From Chromatiales bacterium (GTDB lineage Bacteria > Pseudomonadota > Gammaproteobacteria > UBA6429 > Thiohalophilaceae), in NCBI GenBank assembly GCA_027032075.1, contig JALVOC010000016.1, forward strand, positions 1-50,574: a stretch of 50,574 nt of DNA, given 5' to 3'. Within the stretch, counting starts at the first letter, position 1. Every line of letters begins with the position of its first letter. Made by a program: the position numbers and the translations under genes. Of this stretch, positions 27,333 to 35,565 are shown piece by piece. Below the pieces are notes generated by a model. It ran no database searches. It saw only the letters and a list, made by a program, of their open reading frames with translations, and was not told the DNA's origin.

Positions 27333-27698
27333 TCAGGAATCCAGGTGGCTCTGACGCTGCCAGAGCAGCTCCAGCGTCGCCATGTTATAGCGCTCACCCC
27401 GCATTTCGTAATCCACAAACGCCAGGGAAACGCCGAATTCATCAACCCTCACCACTCTCATGTTAAAAGCGATCTCCGGCATGGCCGAATCGAGCATATG
27501 CATCTTGATATGCGCACCAACCGGCAGGTGCGGCGGATTGTACAGTTCCAGGTAAACACCACCATCAGAGATATTCCGGGTGCGGGTGTGAATGACACCA
27601 AAGGTGGAATGGCTGATCCGCACCCTGGCCACCACCGTTTTCCGGAAATGCATTCTTTTTTCACGCATGCTGGAGGAAAATCTCTGATTGCTAAACAT
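27333..27698 (-). CDS. PilZ-domain protein
   Basis: 121 residues. A basic stretch REKRMHFRKTVVARVRI supplies the first arginine motif, and RNISDGGVYLELYNPP has the D/NxSxxG motif. The barrel continues with GAHIKMHMLDSA and VRVVRVDEFGVSLAFVDYE. The C terminus after ERYNMATLELL is a short helix. It follows the same divergent spacing as the other PilZ genes and probably responds to c-di-GMP. The N-terminal dozen residues may not be translated, since several Met codons occur before the motif. Confidence 0.85.
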   Translation of the reverse strand: MFSNQRFSSSMREKRMHFRKTVVARVRISHSTFGVIHTRTRNISDGGVYLELYNPPHLPVGAHIKMHMLDSAMPEIAFNMRVVRVDEFGVSLAFVDYEMRGERYNMATLELLWQRQSHLDS

Positions 27699-28140
27699 CG
27701 CTGACTTCTTGTTGTTTCATTTTACACAAACGCTCCGTCCCTGCTTTTAACTCCCACACATTTCACCACCTGGCCCGCTACCATGCTGTTACATGGCACA
27801 CAGAATGGCATCACCGGGGCAAGATACCACAGTTACATGACAGCCTCCTTCACAACCTTAAGGTTGCGCCATAATTCCTTTCCCCGCCCCTGACGATTCT
27901 GACAGCAGCAGCGCGATCAGCCGTTTGGTCCGGGCCCACCTTCGCACAGGACCCGCAAAACCGATTCAGCCCCGGAATGCCCCCCCTCCACAAGCGGCCA
28001 GGTTCGCCGAATCCGGCAATCTACCATAAAAAGTTGATGATTTGCCTGAAAAAACACTCCTAAATGTTTGATATTTGCGGTAACATTGATCAAAATTAAC
28101 TATACTAAATGACAAAATCAACAATCTAGGGGGGAGTCCC
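27699..28140. promoter_or_regulatory. Divergent intergenic region with a 14-bp palindrome
   Basis: 442 bases between a PilZ gene and an outer-membrane protein gene. CAACCTTAAGGTTG (27853-27866) is a perfect palindrome and a possible operator. TATACT at 28101-28106 is a likely -10 for the plus-strand gene. No other structure is evident. Confidence 0.45.
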
Positions 28141-28716
28141 GTGCGCTTTTTCAAGATTACCTCAAGCCTGTTTACCGGCCTGTGCCTCATGTTTTTCGCC
28201 GCCATCACTCCGGCACAGGCAGAATTTTTTATCGGAGCGGATGCCACCACGCTCGGAGCGGAACTGCAGTTCACCGAGGGTTCTTTCCTTTATAACCTGG
28301 CGCCTTACCGGGCAAAACTGGGTTACCGGGGTGAAACCCTGGGATTTGAAATTCATGCCCTGAGCAACCAGGACAAAACCATCGGCACCTATGTGGGCAG
28401 CGATTACAATTTCAAAATCGAGAATAACGTCGGCGCCTATATCCACCTGCGTGAAAAATGGGTCTATGCCCGTCTCGGCGGCACCTGGCTGCAAACCACC
28501 TTTACCCATGTTCCGACGAACACCTCCGACAGCGACACGGTCTTCCTGCTGACGGGCGCGCTGGGTGTGGAACTGCGCCTCGGCAAACACCTTTTCTTCA
28601 ATCTGGACTACACCTACTCCGAAGGGAAGGGCCATTACCCCAATCTGGTTGGCGGCACTTCGAAACCCACTATTACCATGCAAGGCTTCGGTGCGGGGGT
28701 GAATCTTGCGTTTTGA
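28141..28716 (+). CDS. Small outer membrane beta-barrel protein
   Basis: 191 residues from a GTG start (28141) preceded by GGGGGGAG. A signal peptide (FFKITSSLFTGLCLMFFAAITPAQA) is cleaved before EFF. The mature part is a chain of amphipathic strands (KLGYRGETLGFEIHALS, AYIHLREKWVYARLGGTWLQTT, LGVELRLGKHLFFNLDYTYSEG) and ends GFGAGVNLAF with the C-terminal Phe. It resembles OmpW/OmpA-like 8-strand barrels and the YfaZ-like gene at 17841, but the family cannot be fixed by eye. A strong terminator follows. Confidence 0.75.
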   Translation: MRFFKITSSLFTGLCLMFFAAITPAQAEFFIGADATTLGAELQFTEGSFLYNLAPYRAKLGYRGETLGFEIHALSNQDKTIGTYVGSDYNFKIENNVGAYIHLREKWVYARLGGTWLQTTFTHVPTNTSDSDTVFLLTGALGVELRLGKHLFFNLDYTYSEGKGHYPNLVGGTSKPTITMQGFGAGVNLAF

Positions 28717-28742
28717 ATAATCGTTACTTGCGCGCCTACGCG

Positions 28743-28775
28743 ACGGCGCTCCCCGGGAGGGGGGCGCCGTTTTTA
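28743..28775 (+). terminator. Intrinsic terminator after the barrel gene
   Basis: ACGGCGC (28743-28749) and CCCC pair with GGGG and GCGCCGT (28764-28770), then TTTTTATTT. It also lies at the 3' end of the convergent patatin gene (stop at 28773). Confidence 0.9.
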
Positions 28776-29705
28776 TTTCAGTAGCCGGCTTCTTCTCGCC
28801 ACACCGCTTTCACTCAGACTCAGCAGGGTGTCTTCCGCCCGTTGGTATCCCAGGGCGATCATCTCCCTTGCACGATAAAACTCCAGCAAACGGCAGGCAT
28901 TGGCCGGAATGTCGATGATATAATCTGGCGTGTACGCCGCCAGCTTGAAACGGGCGATGGTATTCTGCATCGTTTCCAGGGAACGGGTGAGAATTTCATA
29001 CATGTTGATTTCCTCCTCATCCCGGGAAGTAAAGTTCAGCTTGGCCTGCAAGCCGTCCAGAAATCGCGCTATCCTGACCTGATAACTGTCCGGATTCCGC
29101 TCGCTTCCATTTTCCTCATCCTCTGGAAACACATCGAGTTCATCCTCGTACTCACCGCTGAGGTTCACCGCAATGGTCAGGTCGGTCAGATTCATCACCG
29201 TCGGTGCAATGGGAATCGGATTCACCAGGCCGCCATCCACCAGCAAGCTGCCATTCACCCGTCTGGGTGTAAACAGTGTCGGCACCGAAATGGAGGCACG
29301 AACCGCCTCAAACAACGAGCCACTGTTCAACCAGACCTCCCTGTCATTATCCAGATCCGTCGCCACCGCAGTGAACGAGACAGGGAGATCCTCGATATTG
29401 TCATCCCCCATGAGTTCCTCCAGCGTCTGCATGATGCGCTCGCCACTGAACAAACCACTGCGGCTAAAGGCAAAATCCAGCAACCGCAGCACATCACGGC
29501 GGCGCAGGGCCCTGACCCACTCCGCATAGATGTCCAGCTTGCCTGCTGCATAAAAACCGCCGATCAGGGCACCGATGGAAGAACCGGAAATCGCCCGGAT
29601 TTCAAAACCATGCTCCTCCAGCCAGTGGATCACCCCGATGTGCGCAAGCCCGCGCGCACCGCCACTGCCGAGAACCAGAGAAACCGTGATTTTTTTCTGT
29701 GTCAT
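28773..29705 (-). CDS. Patatin-like phospholipase, RssA type
   Basis: 310 residues, cytoplasmic (no signal peptide). The patatin Ser-Asp dyad is clear: oxyanion loop GSGGARGLAHIGVI (about residues 13-26), nucleophile in GSSIGALIGG (about 41-50) and catalytic Asp in LLVDGGLVNPIP. EDEENGSERNPDS is an acidic insert. The family hydrolyses membrane phospholipids or related lipids. It differs from the two lipoprotein patatins later in the window, which have longer catalytic domains. Confidence 0.92.
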   Translation of the reverse strand: MTQKKITVSLVLGSGGARGLAHIGVIHWLEEHGFEIRAISGSSIGALIGGFYAAGKLDIYAEWVRALRRRDVLRLLDFAFSRSGLFSGERIMQTLEELMGDDNIEDLPVSFTAVATDLDNDREVWLNSGSLFEAVRASISVPTLFTPRRVNGSLLVDGGLVNPIPIAPTVMNLTDLTIAVNLSGEYEDELDVFPEDEENGSERNPDSYQVRIARFLDGLQAKLNFTSRDEEEINMYEILTRSLETMQNTIARFKLAAYTPDYIIDIPANACRLLEFYRAREMIALGYQRAEDTLLSLSESGVARRSRLLK

Positions 29706-29996
29706 GGTGATTTTGCCTGAATCGTCCTGAAAACAGTCAGTTCAACTATCTATTACGGCTACCCCTCCCTTTGACCCAAAGCAGCAACGTCAGTATCCGG
29801 ATACGACTTTCAAATAAACCGATATTCGGAATACCTCTCCATCTGCAACAATCAGCATAACAGATCAGAAGGTGGCTCCATGCTTATATACCATCTTGGC
29901 AGCTGGAAAACATCCGCCGCAGGCACAGAACGCCGCCGCGCGGGATGGTGATTCCCGCCGGTATCAGGAGAACACAGATGAAGGAGAAAAAGAGAA
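29706..29996. other. Gene-free stretch between patatin and PilZ genes
   Basis: 291 bases containing no convincing gene on either strand. The plus-strand frame here is low complexity and lacks a ribosome site. No repeat or terminator is evident. Confidence 0.4.
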
Positions 29997-30290
29997 CTAC
30001 TGCAGCGTGCCTGCGCCGTCTTCCAGCTCTTCCTCAACAAAGATCAGCACGATACCATCGTTTGTGAGGCGGATGCATTCCATATCAAATATCACATCCA
30101 TGTTCATCAGCTTGAGTTCAAAACGGCCATCCCCGTTACCGGGATGGATTTCCGGAATTTCCTCGAGCGAAATAAACACCCCACCACCTGACATGTCCCT
30201 GATCATGCCATCCAATGGACCATGGACGGGATGATAGAGGCGGACACGGGCGTCTACCAGTTGGCGTTCGTGCAAACGTCGTTCGACCAT
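29997..30290 (-). CDS. Single-domain PilZ protein
   Basis: 97 residues. The N-terminal ERRLHERQLVDARV carries the arginine motif and IRDMSGGGVFISLEEI the D/NxSxxG motif, both close to the canonical spacing. The rest is the barrel, ending in an acidic tail (VEEELEDGAGTLQ). It is probably a c-di-GMP receptor. This is the third PilZ gene in 3.4 kb, all on the minus strand but each with its own flanking gap. Confidence 0.85.
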   Translation of the reverse strand: MVERRLHERQLVDARVRLYHPVHGPLDGMIRDMSGGGVFISLEEIPEIHPGNGDGRFELKLMNMDVIFDMECIRLTNDGIVLIFVEEELEDGAGTLQ

Positions 30291-30463
30291 AATGCACCTC
30301 GATATCGCTGTGTTCCTTTAAACATAGCACCGATCCGGCCAAACAACCTAACCCCTGAATATGGCTTAAGTTATTGAAAAATGGAGGTTATAAAAAATTT
30401 AAATATAGAATGCCTCCAAAACAGAAGGTTATTCCACAAAAATCACACCCTCACCGGCATGAC

Positions 30464-30682
30464 TCAGTGTGGATCACATTCTGCGCGGATCTTGACGAGA
30501 CAGGTGTGGCAGAGGCAATCCTGGTAGCGGGAGCGGAGGTGATCTGCCTGTTTTTTGGTCAATCTGACAGCTGAACAATGACACAACGTGACCGAAACCG
30601 CATTGCAGCTGAACCCCTTGCCGCAACGCGGACAGATCCTGAACTTGCTGCCAGCCATTTTTTTCGAAAAAGGCAGATGCAT
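30464..30682 (-). CDS. Cysteine-rich CWC-like family protein
   Basis: 72 residues with CPRCGKGFSCNAV (about residues 18-30) and CHCSAVRLTKKQADHLRSRYQDCLCHTCL. This is the spacing of the cysteine-rich CWC family, with CHC in place of CWC, and it probably binds metal. AGGAGG lies immediately before the ATG at 30682, slightly close but the best site. It sits 23 bases downstream of the LOG gene and probably shares its transcript. Confidence 0.8.
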   Translation of the reverse strand: MHLPFSKKMAGSKFRICPRCGKGFSCNAVSVTLCHCSAVRLTKKQADHLRSRYQDCLCHTCLVKIRAECDPH

Positions 30683-30704
30683 GCCCTCCTTTTGCTGTCG
30701 AGGG

Positions 30705-31382
30705 TCACTTCCCGGCTGAACCTTCCGCCTCTCGGATCAGTTTTTCCTTGTATTTGCGATGTTCGATCATAATCGAAACCGCTTCCTCCACGTCATCGGT
30801 AACCGTAATGATGTCCAGTTCATCGGCCGAGATCGCACCCGCTTTCACCATGGTGGTTTTCAGCCAGTCGAGCAAGCCCTGGTAGTAATCCACGCCAAAC
30901 AACACCAACGGTATCTGATATATCTTGTGTGTCTGAATGAGCGTCAGCGCCTCAAAGAACTCATCCATGGTGCCGAAGCCACCCGGCATGCAGATATACC
31001 CCATGGAATATTTGACGAACATCACCTTGCGGGCAAAAAAGTAGCGGTAGTGCAAGGAAATTTTCTGATAGTGATTCGGACGCTGCTCGTGAGGAAGCTC
31101 GATGTTCAAACCCACATTATTTCCATTTACTTCGCTTGAACCCCTGTTCCCCGCTTCCATGATGCCGCCACCACCACCGGTAATCACGGTAAAACCGTTT
31201 TCGGACAGGCGCCGCGCAATTTGCCTGGCCTTTTCATAATAGGGTGTGCCGGCATTGAACCTGGCCGATCCAAAGACCGAAACGGCAAAACCGAGATCCG
31301 CAAGCTTGTCAAAACCTTCGGTAAACTCGCTGATGATCCTGAACATGCGCCAGGATTCATCACCTTTCAGATCGTCAATCAT
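30705..31382 (-). CDS. LOG-family protein (TIGR00730-type)
   Basis: 225 residues. The motif pair GGGGGIMEAGNRG (about residues 69-81) and PGGFGTMDEFFE (about 133-144) marks LOG/YvdD proteins, which include cytokinin-activating phosphoribohydrolases and related nucleotide-binding proteins. The bacterial function is usually unknown. Its start ATG overlaps the stop of the upstream membrane gene by four bases (ATGA), suggesting translational coupling. The CWC-like gene follows. Confidence 0.93.
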   Translation of the reverse strand: MIDDLKGDESWRMFRIISEFTEGFDKLADLGFAVSVFGSARFNAGTPYYEKARQIARRLSENGFTVITGGGGGIMEAGNRGSSEVNGNNVGLNIELPHEQRPNHYQKISLHYRYFFARKVMFVKYSMGYICMPGGFGTMDEFFEALTLIQTHKIYQIPLVLFGVDYYQGLLDWLKTTMVKAGAISADELDIITVTDDVEEAVSIMIEHRKYKEKLIREAEGSAGK

Positions 31383-31945
31383 TCGCTTAACCTTTTGTAT
31401 CTTATTTTAATGTTGTGATATTCCCGCTTGTCACTGAACACCCGGGCCCTTTCATCATACGCCAGCTCAAGCATATCTGCGGCGACGACGGTGACATGCA
31501 GTTGCAACCCCCCCTCAGGGCCGGAGGGCGCTTTACCGTTATCCGTATCCGCAATGAAAATGTTACCCGGTTTGTCCGGCAATTCCTCGTGCTTCTGCAG
31601 GATACTTGCATTCGTGCTGACGCGCCTGGCAGCACCGCAATTACGCAGATACGTGACAACCATTAAATTCCCGCTTGGTATTTCCGTCCTTGTGACGATC
31701 CGGTTCTCACACTTTCGGTCTGAGCTGAAAAAAATAACCAGGCTCATCGGAATGACCGCCATTAAAAACAGGAGTGCCACACCATTGAACACCCACGTCC
31801 TGATCTTTTTCCATCCCATGATTTTTTCTACCTCAACAAAAAACGGTACAAACGGTTCCTGAGCGTCATTCCCTCTTACCGCCTTCTCGTACTCTACTAA
31901 TATTTTCGTATATTTATCACAAAAACACGCAGTATTCACTTCCAC
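31379..31945 (-). CDS. Membrane protein of unknown function coupled to LOG gene
   Basis: 188 residues if the start is the GTG at 31945; MGWKKIRTW at 31819 (146 residues) is an equally plausible start, with GAGG upstream. A membrane segment (VFNGVALLFLMAVIPMSLVIFFSS) is followed by a soluble domain with CENRIVTRTEIPSGNLMVVTYLRNC, whose two cysteines may pair. The frame overlaps the LOG start by four bases. I do not recognise the family. Downstream coupling suggests a shared role with the LOG protein (inference). Confidence 0.6.
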   Translation of the reverse strand: MEVNTACFCDKYTKILVEYEKAVRGNDAQEPFVPFFVEVEKIMGWKKIRTWVFNGVALLFLMAVIPMSLVIFFSSDRKCENRIVTRTEIPSGNLMVVTYLRNCGAARRVSTNASILQKHEELPDKPGNIFIADTDNGKAPSGPEGGLQLHVTVVAADMLELAYDERARVFSDKREYHNIKIRYKRLSE

Positions 31946-32020
31946 CTACCGATTAAAGTATATGGAATTCACCCCCGTCACGGCTTAAAATTAAACAAGT
32001 CAAAAACATGTGAAAGTTGT

Positions 32021-32220
32021 GGATCGCAGTGCGAAAAAGGTGTCCACTGACTAAATAAGTGTTCCGAATACCAGATCATTTAACATTATTGGCAGATTCT
32101 GGTTTCGCATCGGGGGCAGAGGTGTTCGGAACACTTACTTTAGTAAACCGGTCCCCGGGTATCTTGATTTATGGAAATCACTGCCATTTAAACCGGACAC
32201 GTTTTCGCACAGCGATTTAG
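32021..32220. mobile_element. MITE-like inverted-repeat element, copy 2, interrupted
   Basis: The left end ATCGCAGTGCGAAAAAGGTG (32023-32042) matches the reverse complement of the right end, which spans 32198-32220 and reads CGCACAGCGATTTAG at its outer part. The interior GATTTATGGAAATCACTGCCA-type stretch resembles copy 1 at 22824-22935. A second inverted-repeat element (32051-32143) lies inside it. The right end is 57 bases before the start of the J-domain gene. Confidence 0.65.
32051..32143. mobile_element. Second short inverted-repeat element nested in copy 2
   Basis: About 93 bases. The left end CTAAATAAGTGTTCCGAA (32051-32068) is the near-perfect reverse complement of the right end TTCGGAACACTTACTTTAG (32125-32143). 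It appears inserted into the outer element between TCCACTGA and TAAACC. A solo copy of its right end lies at 26292-26310. Confidence 0.65.
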
Positions 32221-32277
32221 CACTTTTCGTTTCATCAGCATATTGCCTGATCCCTGGATTTATTTTGGTAATCACAT

Positions 32278-33096
32278 ATGGAAGCTCAGGAATGCTACCG
32301 CATACTCGGCATGAAGCAGGGTTGCAGCTGGAAAGAGGTGCGCACTACCTATCAGCGCCTGGCATTACGCTGGCATCCTGATCGCCATCAGCAACAGGCG
32401 GAAGCACAGCAGCACGCAGAACAGCAGATGCAATTGCTGAACGAGGCATTCACGACCCTTTCCACATTCTATAAAAAGCACGGCCATCTACCAAGCGAAC
32501 CCCCGCCACCGCCGGCCGACAGGCAACCCGCCCCAGCCGAAACGGCAAAAACCGAAACATCCCCACGGCCCGAGGCAACCACCGGTTCCAGGAAAAAAAG
32601 AACACACAGGCAAGCAAGCGGGAAAACCCATACCAGACAAAACTTTCGCGGCGTCCCCTGGGGCGTGGCGGTTGCCATGATCCTGGCGGCTTACCTTTTT
32701 TTCCCGGGTTTCGACCAGGAAGAGAACGACAGACTTCTCAAACAGACAAACATCACGCCTCTCCAGCAAACCTCTCCCCGGCAAACCACCGAACCGCAGG
32801 ATCCGAAAACACCACCCCAATCGACCCTCGGCAGCCCGCCGCAAACGGGAAAAAACCCCTCCCGCCAGGACCACCCTGCATTCGATGCCAGCGCTCCGCT
32901 GGGCATGTATGGGAAAAAACTGCATGACAATTACTTCTCCTACGGCGATACTCCCGGCAAGGTATTCGAAGTCCAGGGGATCCCCACGCGCACCGTCGGC
33001 GACATCTGGTTCTATGGTCAGTCGGAAGTCCATTTCAACAATGGTGCCGTTGTCTCCTGGTACAATTCGCCCGGCCATCCCCTCAGGGCAAAATAA
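32278..33096 (+). CDS. Membrane-anchored J-domain protein
   Basis: 272 residues. The N-terminal J domain (about 5-65: CYRILGMKQGCSWKEVRTTY, then LALRWHPDRHQ with the HPD motif) would stimulate an Hsp70. A Pro/Thr/Lys-rich linker (about 75-120) precedes one membrane helix (GVAVAMILAAYLFFPGF), so the J domain faces the cytoplasm. The periplasmic C terminus holds SYGDTPGKVFEVQGIPTR, IWFYGQSEVHFNNGAVVSWYN, a short conserved-looking domain of unknown function. The HPD identity is clear; the C-terminal family is not. Inverted-repeat elements lie directly upstream. Confidence 0.85.
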   Translation: MEAQECYRILGMKQGCSWKEVRTTYQRLALRWHPDRHQQQAEAQQHAEQQMQLLNEAFTTLSTFYKKHGHLPSEPPPPPADRQPAPAETAKTETSPRPEATTGSRKKRTHRQASGKTHTRQNFRGVPWGVAVAMILAAYLFFPGFDQEENDRLLKQTNITPLQQTSPRQTTEPQDPKTPPQSTLGSPPQTGKNPSRQDHPAFDASAPLGMYGKKLHDNYFSYGDTPGKVFEVQGIPTRTVGDIWFYGQSEVHFNNGAVVSWYNSPGHPLRAK

Positions 33097-33132
33097 AAAC
33101 CGCGCAAGCCACTGCTGCCGGCTTTCACGTTG

Positions 33133-34047
33133 TCAGTGCTGGTTGCGACGGGCTTCCGCCTCGATAAATATGCGCTTGATTTGGGGATAGCGTTGTTTTA
33201 TCGCCTCACTGATCATGGCAATGACCTCTTCCACCTCCCCGGCGGTGGCACTGTCCTTGAAATCGACACTGATGTTGGCCAGGATGTAATCCGGTCCCAT
33301 GTGCATGGTGAGCACCTCGTTGATGTGTTCCACCAGCGGGTTGGCCTGTAATATCTCCCGGATTCCGCGAAGAACATGCACATTCGCACTTTCGCCGATG
33401 AGGAGTCCCTTGGTTTCATAAGCCAGCCAGATGGCCGTACCAATCAGGATCAGCCCGATGATGATGGAAGCGATACCGTCAAAATAGAGAATGCCGCTAA
33501 AGTCACTCAAGGCAACACCGATAAATGCCACCAGCAGGCCCAGAATTGCCGCACTGTCCTCAAACAGCACCACAAAGATGGAGGGATCCTTGGTGCGCTG
33601 CACGGCTTCGATATACCCCCATTTGCCTTTGGCGCGGCTGAATTCGATCAGCGCAAACCACCAGGCGGCCCCTTCAAACAGGATCGCCAGCCCCAGCACA
33701 ATGTAATTGATCATGGGTTTTTCGATCGCTCGCGGATGCTGGATATGTTGCACGCCTTCATACACGGAAATACCGCCACCGAGTGCAAAAATCAGGATGG
33801 CAACGATAAAACTCCAGAAATAAATCTCCTTGCCGTGACCAAAAGGAAATGCCGCATCGGCCGGTTTTTGCGCCTGCCTGATTCCGTGCAGCATGAGCAC
33901 CTGGTTACCGGTATCGACCAATGAGTGAATGCCTTCCGACAGCATGGCGGAACTGCCGGTAATCGCCGCCGCTACAAATTTGGTAAGTGCAATGAGGGTG
34001 TTGCCGGTCAAGGCTGCGTAAATGACTTTTTTGGAAGCGGAGGACAT
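33133..34047 (-). CDS. Cation diffusion facilitator family transporter
   Basis: 304 residues with about six membrane helices. Metal-site motifs are AMLSEGIHSLVDTGNQ in helix II (with the His-Asp ligands) and VLFEDSAAILGLLVAF in helix V. The C-terminal cytoplasmic ZT-dimer domain (about 210-300) includes VHVLRGIREILQ and VLTMHMGPDYILANISVDF. CDF proteins export Zn, Fe, Mn or Co by proton exchange. The metal cannot be told by eye. It is convergent with the J-domain gene. Confidence 0.93.
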   Translation of the reverse strand: MSSASKKVIYAALTGNTLIALTKFVAAAITGSSAMLSEGIHSLVDTGNQVLMLHGIRQAQKPADAAFPFGHGKEIYFWSFIVAILIFALGGGISVYEGVQHIQHPRAIEKPMINYIVLGLAILFEGAAWWFALIEFSRAKGKWGYIEAVQRTKDPSIFVVLFEDSAAILGLLVAFIGVALSDFSGILYFDGIASIIIGLILIGTAIWLAYETKGLLIGESANVHVLRGIREILQANPLVEHINEVLTMHMGPDYILANISVDFKDSATAGEVEEVIAMISEAIKQRYPQIKRIFIEAEARRNQH

Positions 34048-34101
34048 ATCTCAATATTTATTGGCGTGCCTGCAATCCTTGTTTCCGCGCTGTGGCTTGA
34101 C

Positions 34102-34758
34102 TCATCCGTTTCCCTGCATGCACCGGTACACCTTACGGCTAAGTTCGCCTGCCAGTTCCGCGGACACACGCTCCATGGTGGAATAAATCGTCTGCGCAAG
34201 CGAGTTCCTCGCCATACTGATAATCCCCGGCATATGGATCGAATTGTGCAGCATTCTGGTCTCGTGACTATACAAGTGAAGTATCTCATACAGCAAGGAG
34301 CGGAACTGTTGCGCATCATACAGGCTGGCAACGGCTTCGCGAAAACGCGGTATCGTCTCCCAACGGGCAAACAGGCGGGTGGCGGCCTCTATCATCAGTT
34401 CGATTCTTTGTTGCCGGATTTCCTCGATATCATAATACTGAATGTCAATATTAATCGGAAAAGGAGAGGCTTGCCGAAGAAAATTCCTGTCGATGCTGCG
34501 GGCTTCCTGCAAGAGTCGCTGTACTTCCCGGCTGTCTGCTTCTTTGCCTGTTTTGTACGCCACCGCCGCACTTGTCAGTACCAGCTGATCTTTTTTTACT
34601 TCCTTTTGCAGATTGATCTCCAGAAAAGACTGGAGGGGTGGCAACATCAGGCTGAAGAGTGTGCCTTGCTTGAGTGCTTCAACCGTACGCTGGCTGAACT
34701 CCTGCATCATGAAACGGTTCATTGCGCACAGAAGACGAACTTTGTCCACAGGCATCAC
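34102..34758 (-). CDS. Unknown conserved-looking cytoplasmic protein
   Basis: 218 residues, mostly helical, no signal peptide or membrane segment. Features are AYKTGKEADSREVQRLLQEARSIDRNF and a C-terminal Arg/His-rich stretch (YEILHLYSHETRMLHNSIHMPG). It lies 34 bases downstream of the methyltransferase gene on the same strand, so a shared transcript is likely. I do not recognise a family. The His-rich HLYSHETRMLH segment could bind metal or haem, but this is speculation. Confidence 0.65.
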   Translation of the reverse strand: MMPVDKVRLLCAMNRFMMQEFSQRTVEALKQGTLFSLMLPPLQSFLEINLQKEVKKDQLVLTSAAVAYKTGKEADSREVQRLLQEARSIDRNFLRQASPFPINIDIQYYDIEEIRQQRIELMIEAATRLFARWETIPRFREAVASLYDAQQFRSLLYEILHLYSHETRMLHNSIHMPGIISMARNSLAQTIYSTMERVSAELAGELSRKVYRCMQGNG

Positions 34759-34791
34759 CTATCTGACGTGCTGCTGCCATGGCTGACTGGT

Positions 34792-35565
34792 TTACGATTT
34801 TTCTTCCTTTACCGCCTTGTGAAATCCTACCATACCGTATAGCAGGGTTTTGCTCGAGACGTTCTGAAATCCCACATCTCTCAACAAATGGGAGAACTCA
34901 TCAGCCGAATAGAACATACGTAACGCATTGATGAAATATTCCCTGCAATTCAGCGCGGCGGGACTGCTGCGGAATATCAGCGCGGTAAAACTGAGACAGG
35001 CCCGCAGGTAGGTATAGTACAACCATTCCACCACCTTGTTATCCGGCCGTAACATGTCACAATGGTAAAAATGGCCACCCGGCTTCAAAACCCGTTTGAC
35101 TTCCTTGCATACATCCATGATGCGCAGGTGCCTGGATGCATACTGCAAGGTCACCACATCAAAATGATTGTCCGGGAATGGCAGGGTATGCACATCGCCG
35201 ATCACACTCTTGATTTTAAACCCCTGTTTCGCCGCGAGTTTGCCACCAACTTCCTGCATCGCCTCGCTCCTGTCCATCGCCCAGACTTCCAGATCCGGTT
35301 GCTTGCGTAACATTGCGATGCCGATAGCATTGGTCCCCGCACAAACATCCAGTGCTCTTTGCTTTGGCTGCAAATCGATTGTTGCCAGGAAGCTGTTGCG
35401 AAACCAGTTCCACAAACCGAGGCTTGCAACGTGATTTGCCCGATCATAATACTTGGCAACATCGGCAAACACATCATCAAGCTCATTCGTCCATACCTGC
35501 TTGAAGCGATATTCACGATCTTCTTCCCGGGCCGTGAAAGGAATAACATGTTGACCATTCGCCAT
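34792..35565 (-). CDS. UbiE-type class I SAM-dependent methyltransferase
   Basis: 257 residues from MANGQH. The Rossmann methyltransferase core shows DVCAGTNAIGIAML (motif I, about residues 73-86), VWAMDRSEAMQEVG (motif II), VIGDVHTLPFPDNHFDVVTLQY and LKPGGHFYHCDMLRP, the UbiE/COQ5 pattern. The sequence YYDRANHVASLGLWNWFRN is the family's N-terminal signature in modified form. It may methylate a quinone or an aromatic intermediate. The gene order differs from ubiE-ubiJ-ubiB, and the downstream partner is unrecognised, so ubiE identity is not claimed. Confidence 0.85.
   Translation of the reverse strand: MANGQHVIPFTAREEDREYRFKQVWTNELDDVFADVAKYYDRANHVASLGLWNWFRNSFLATIDLQPKQRALDVCAGTNAIGIAMLRKQPDLEVWAMDRSEAMQEVGGKLAAKQGFKIKSVIGDVHTLPFPDNHFDVVTLQYASRHLRIMDVCKEVKRVLKPGGHFYHCDMLRPDNKVVEWLYYTYLRACLSFTALIFRSSPAALNCREYFINALRMFYSADEFSHLLRDVGFQNVSSKTLLYGMVGFHKAVKEEKS

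Larger units (their letters stand above)
31946..32277. other. Intergenic region carrying nested inverted-repeat elements
   Basis: 332 bases with the two nested elements (32021-32220 and 32051-32143), listed separately. The remaining 57 bases before the DnaJ-like start contain no recognisable motif. Confidence 0.5.

Noticed and set aside
29815..29835. Further end of the inner inverted-repeat element (GATATTCGGAATACC)
   Set aside because: The match to the ends at 26.3 and 32.1 kb is short and lacks the CACTT...TTTAG part.
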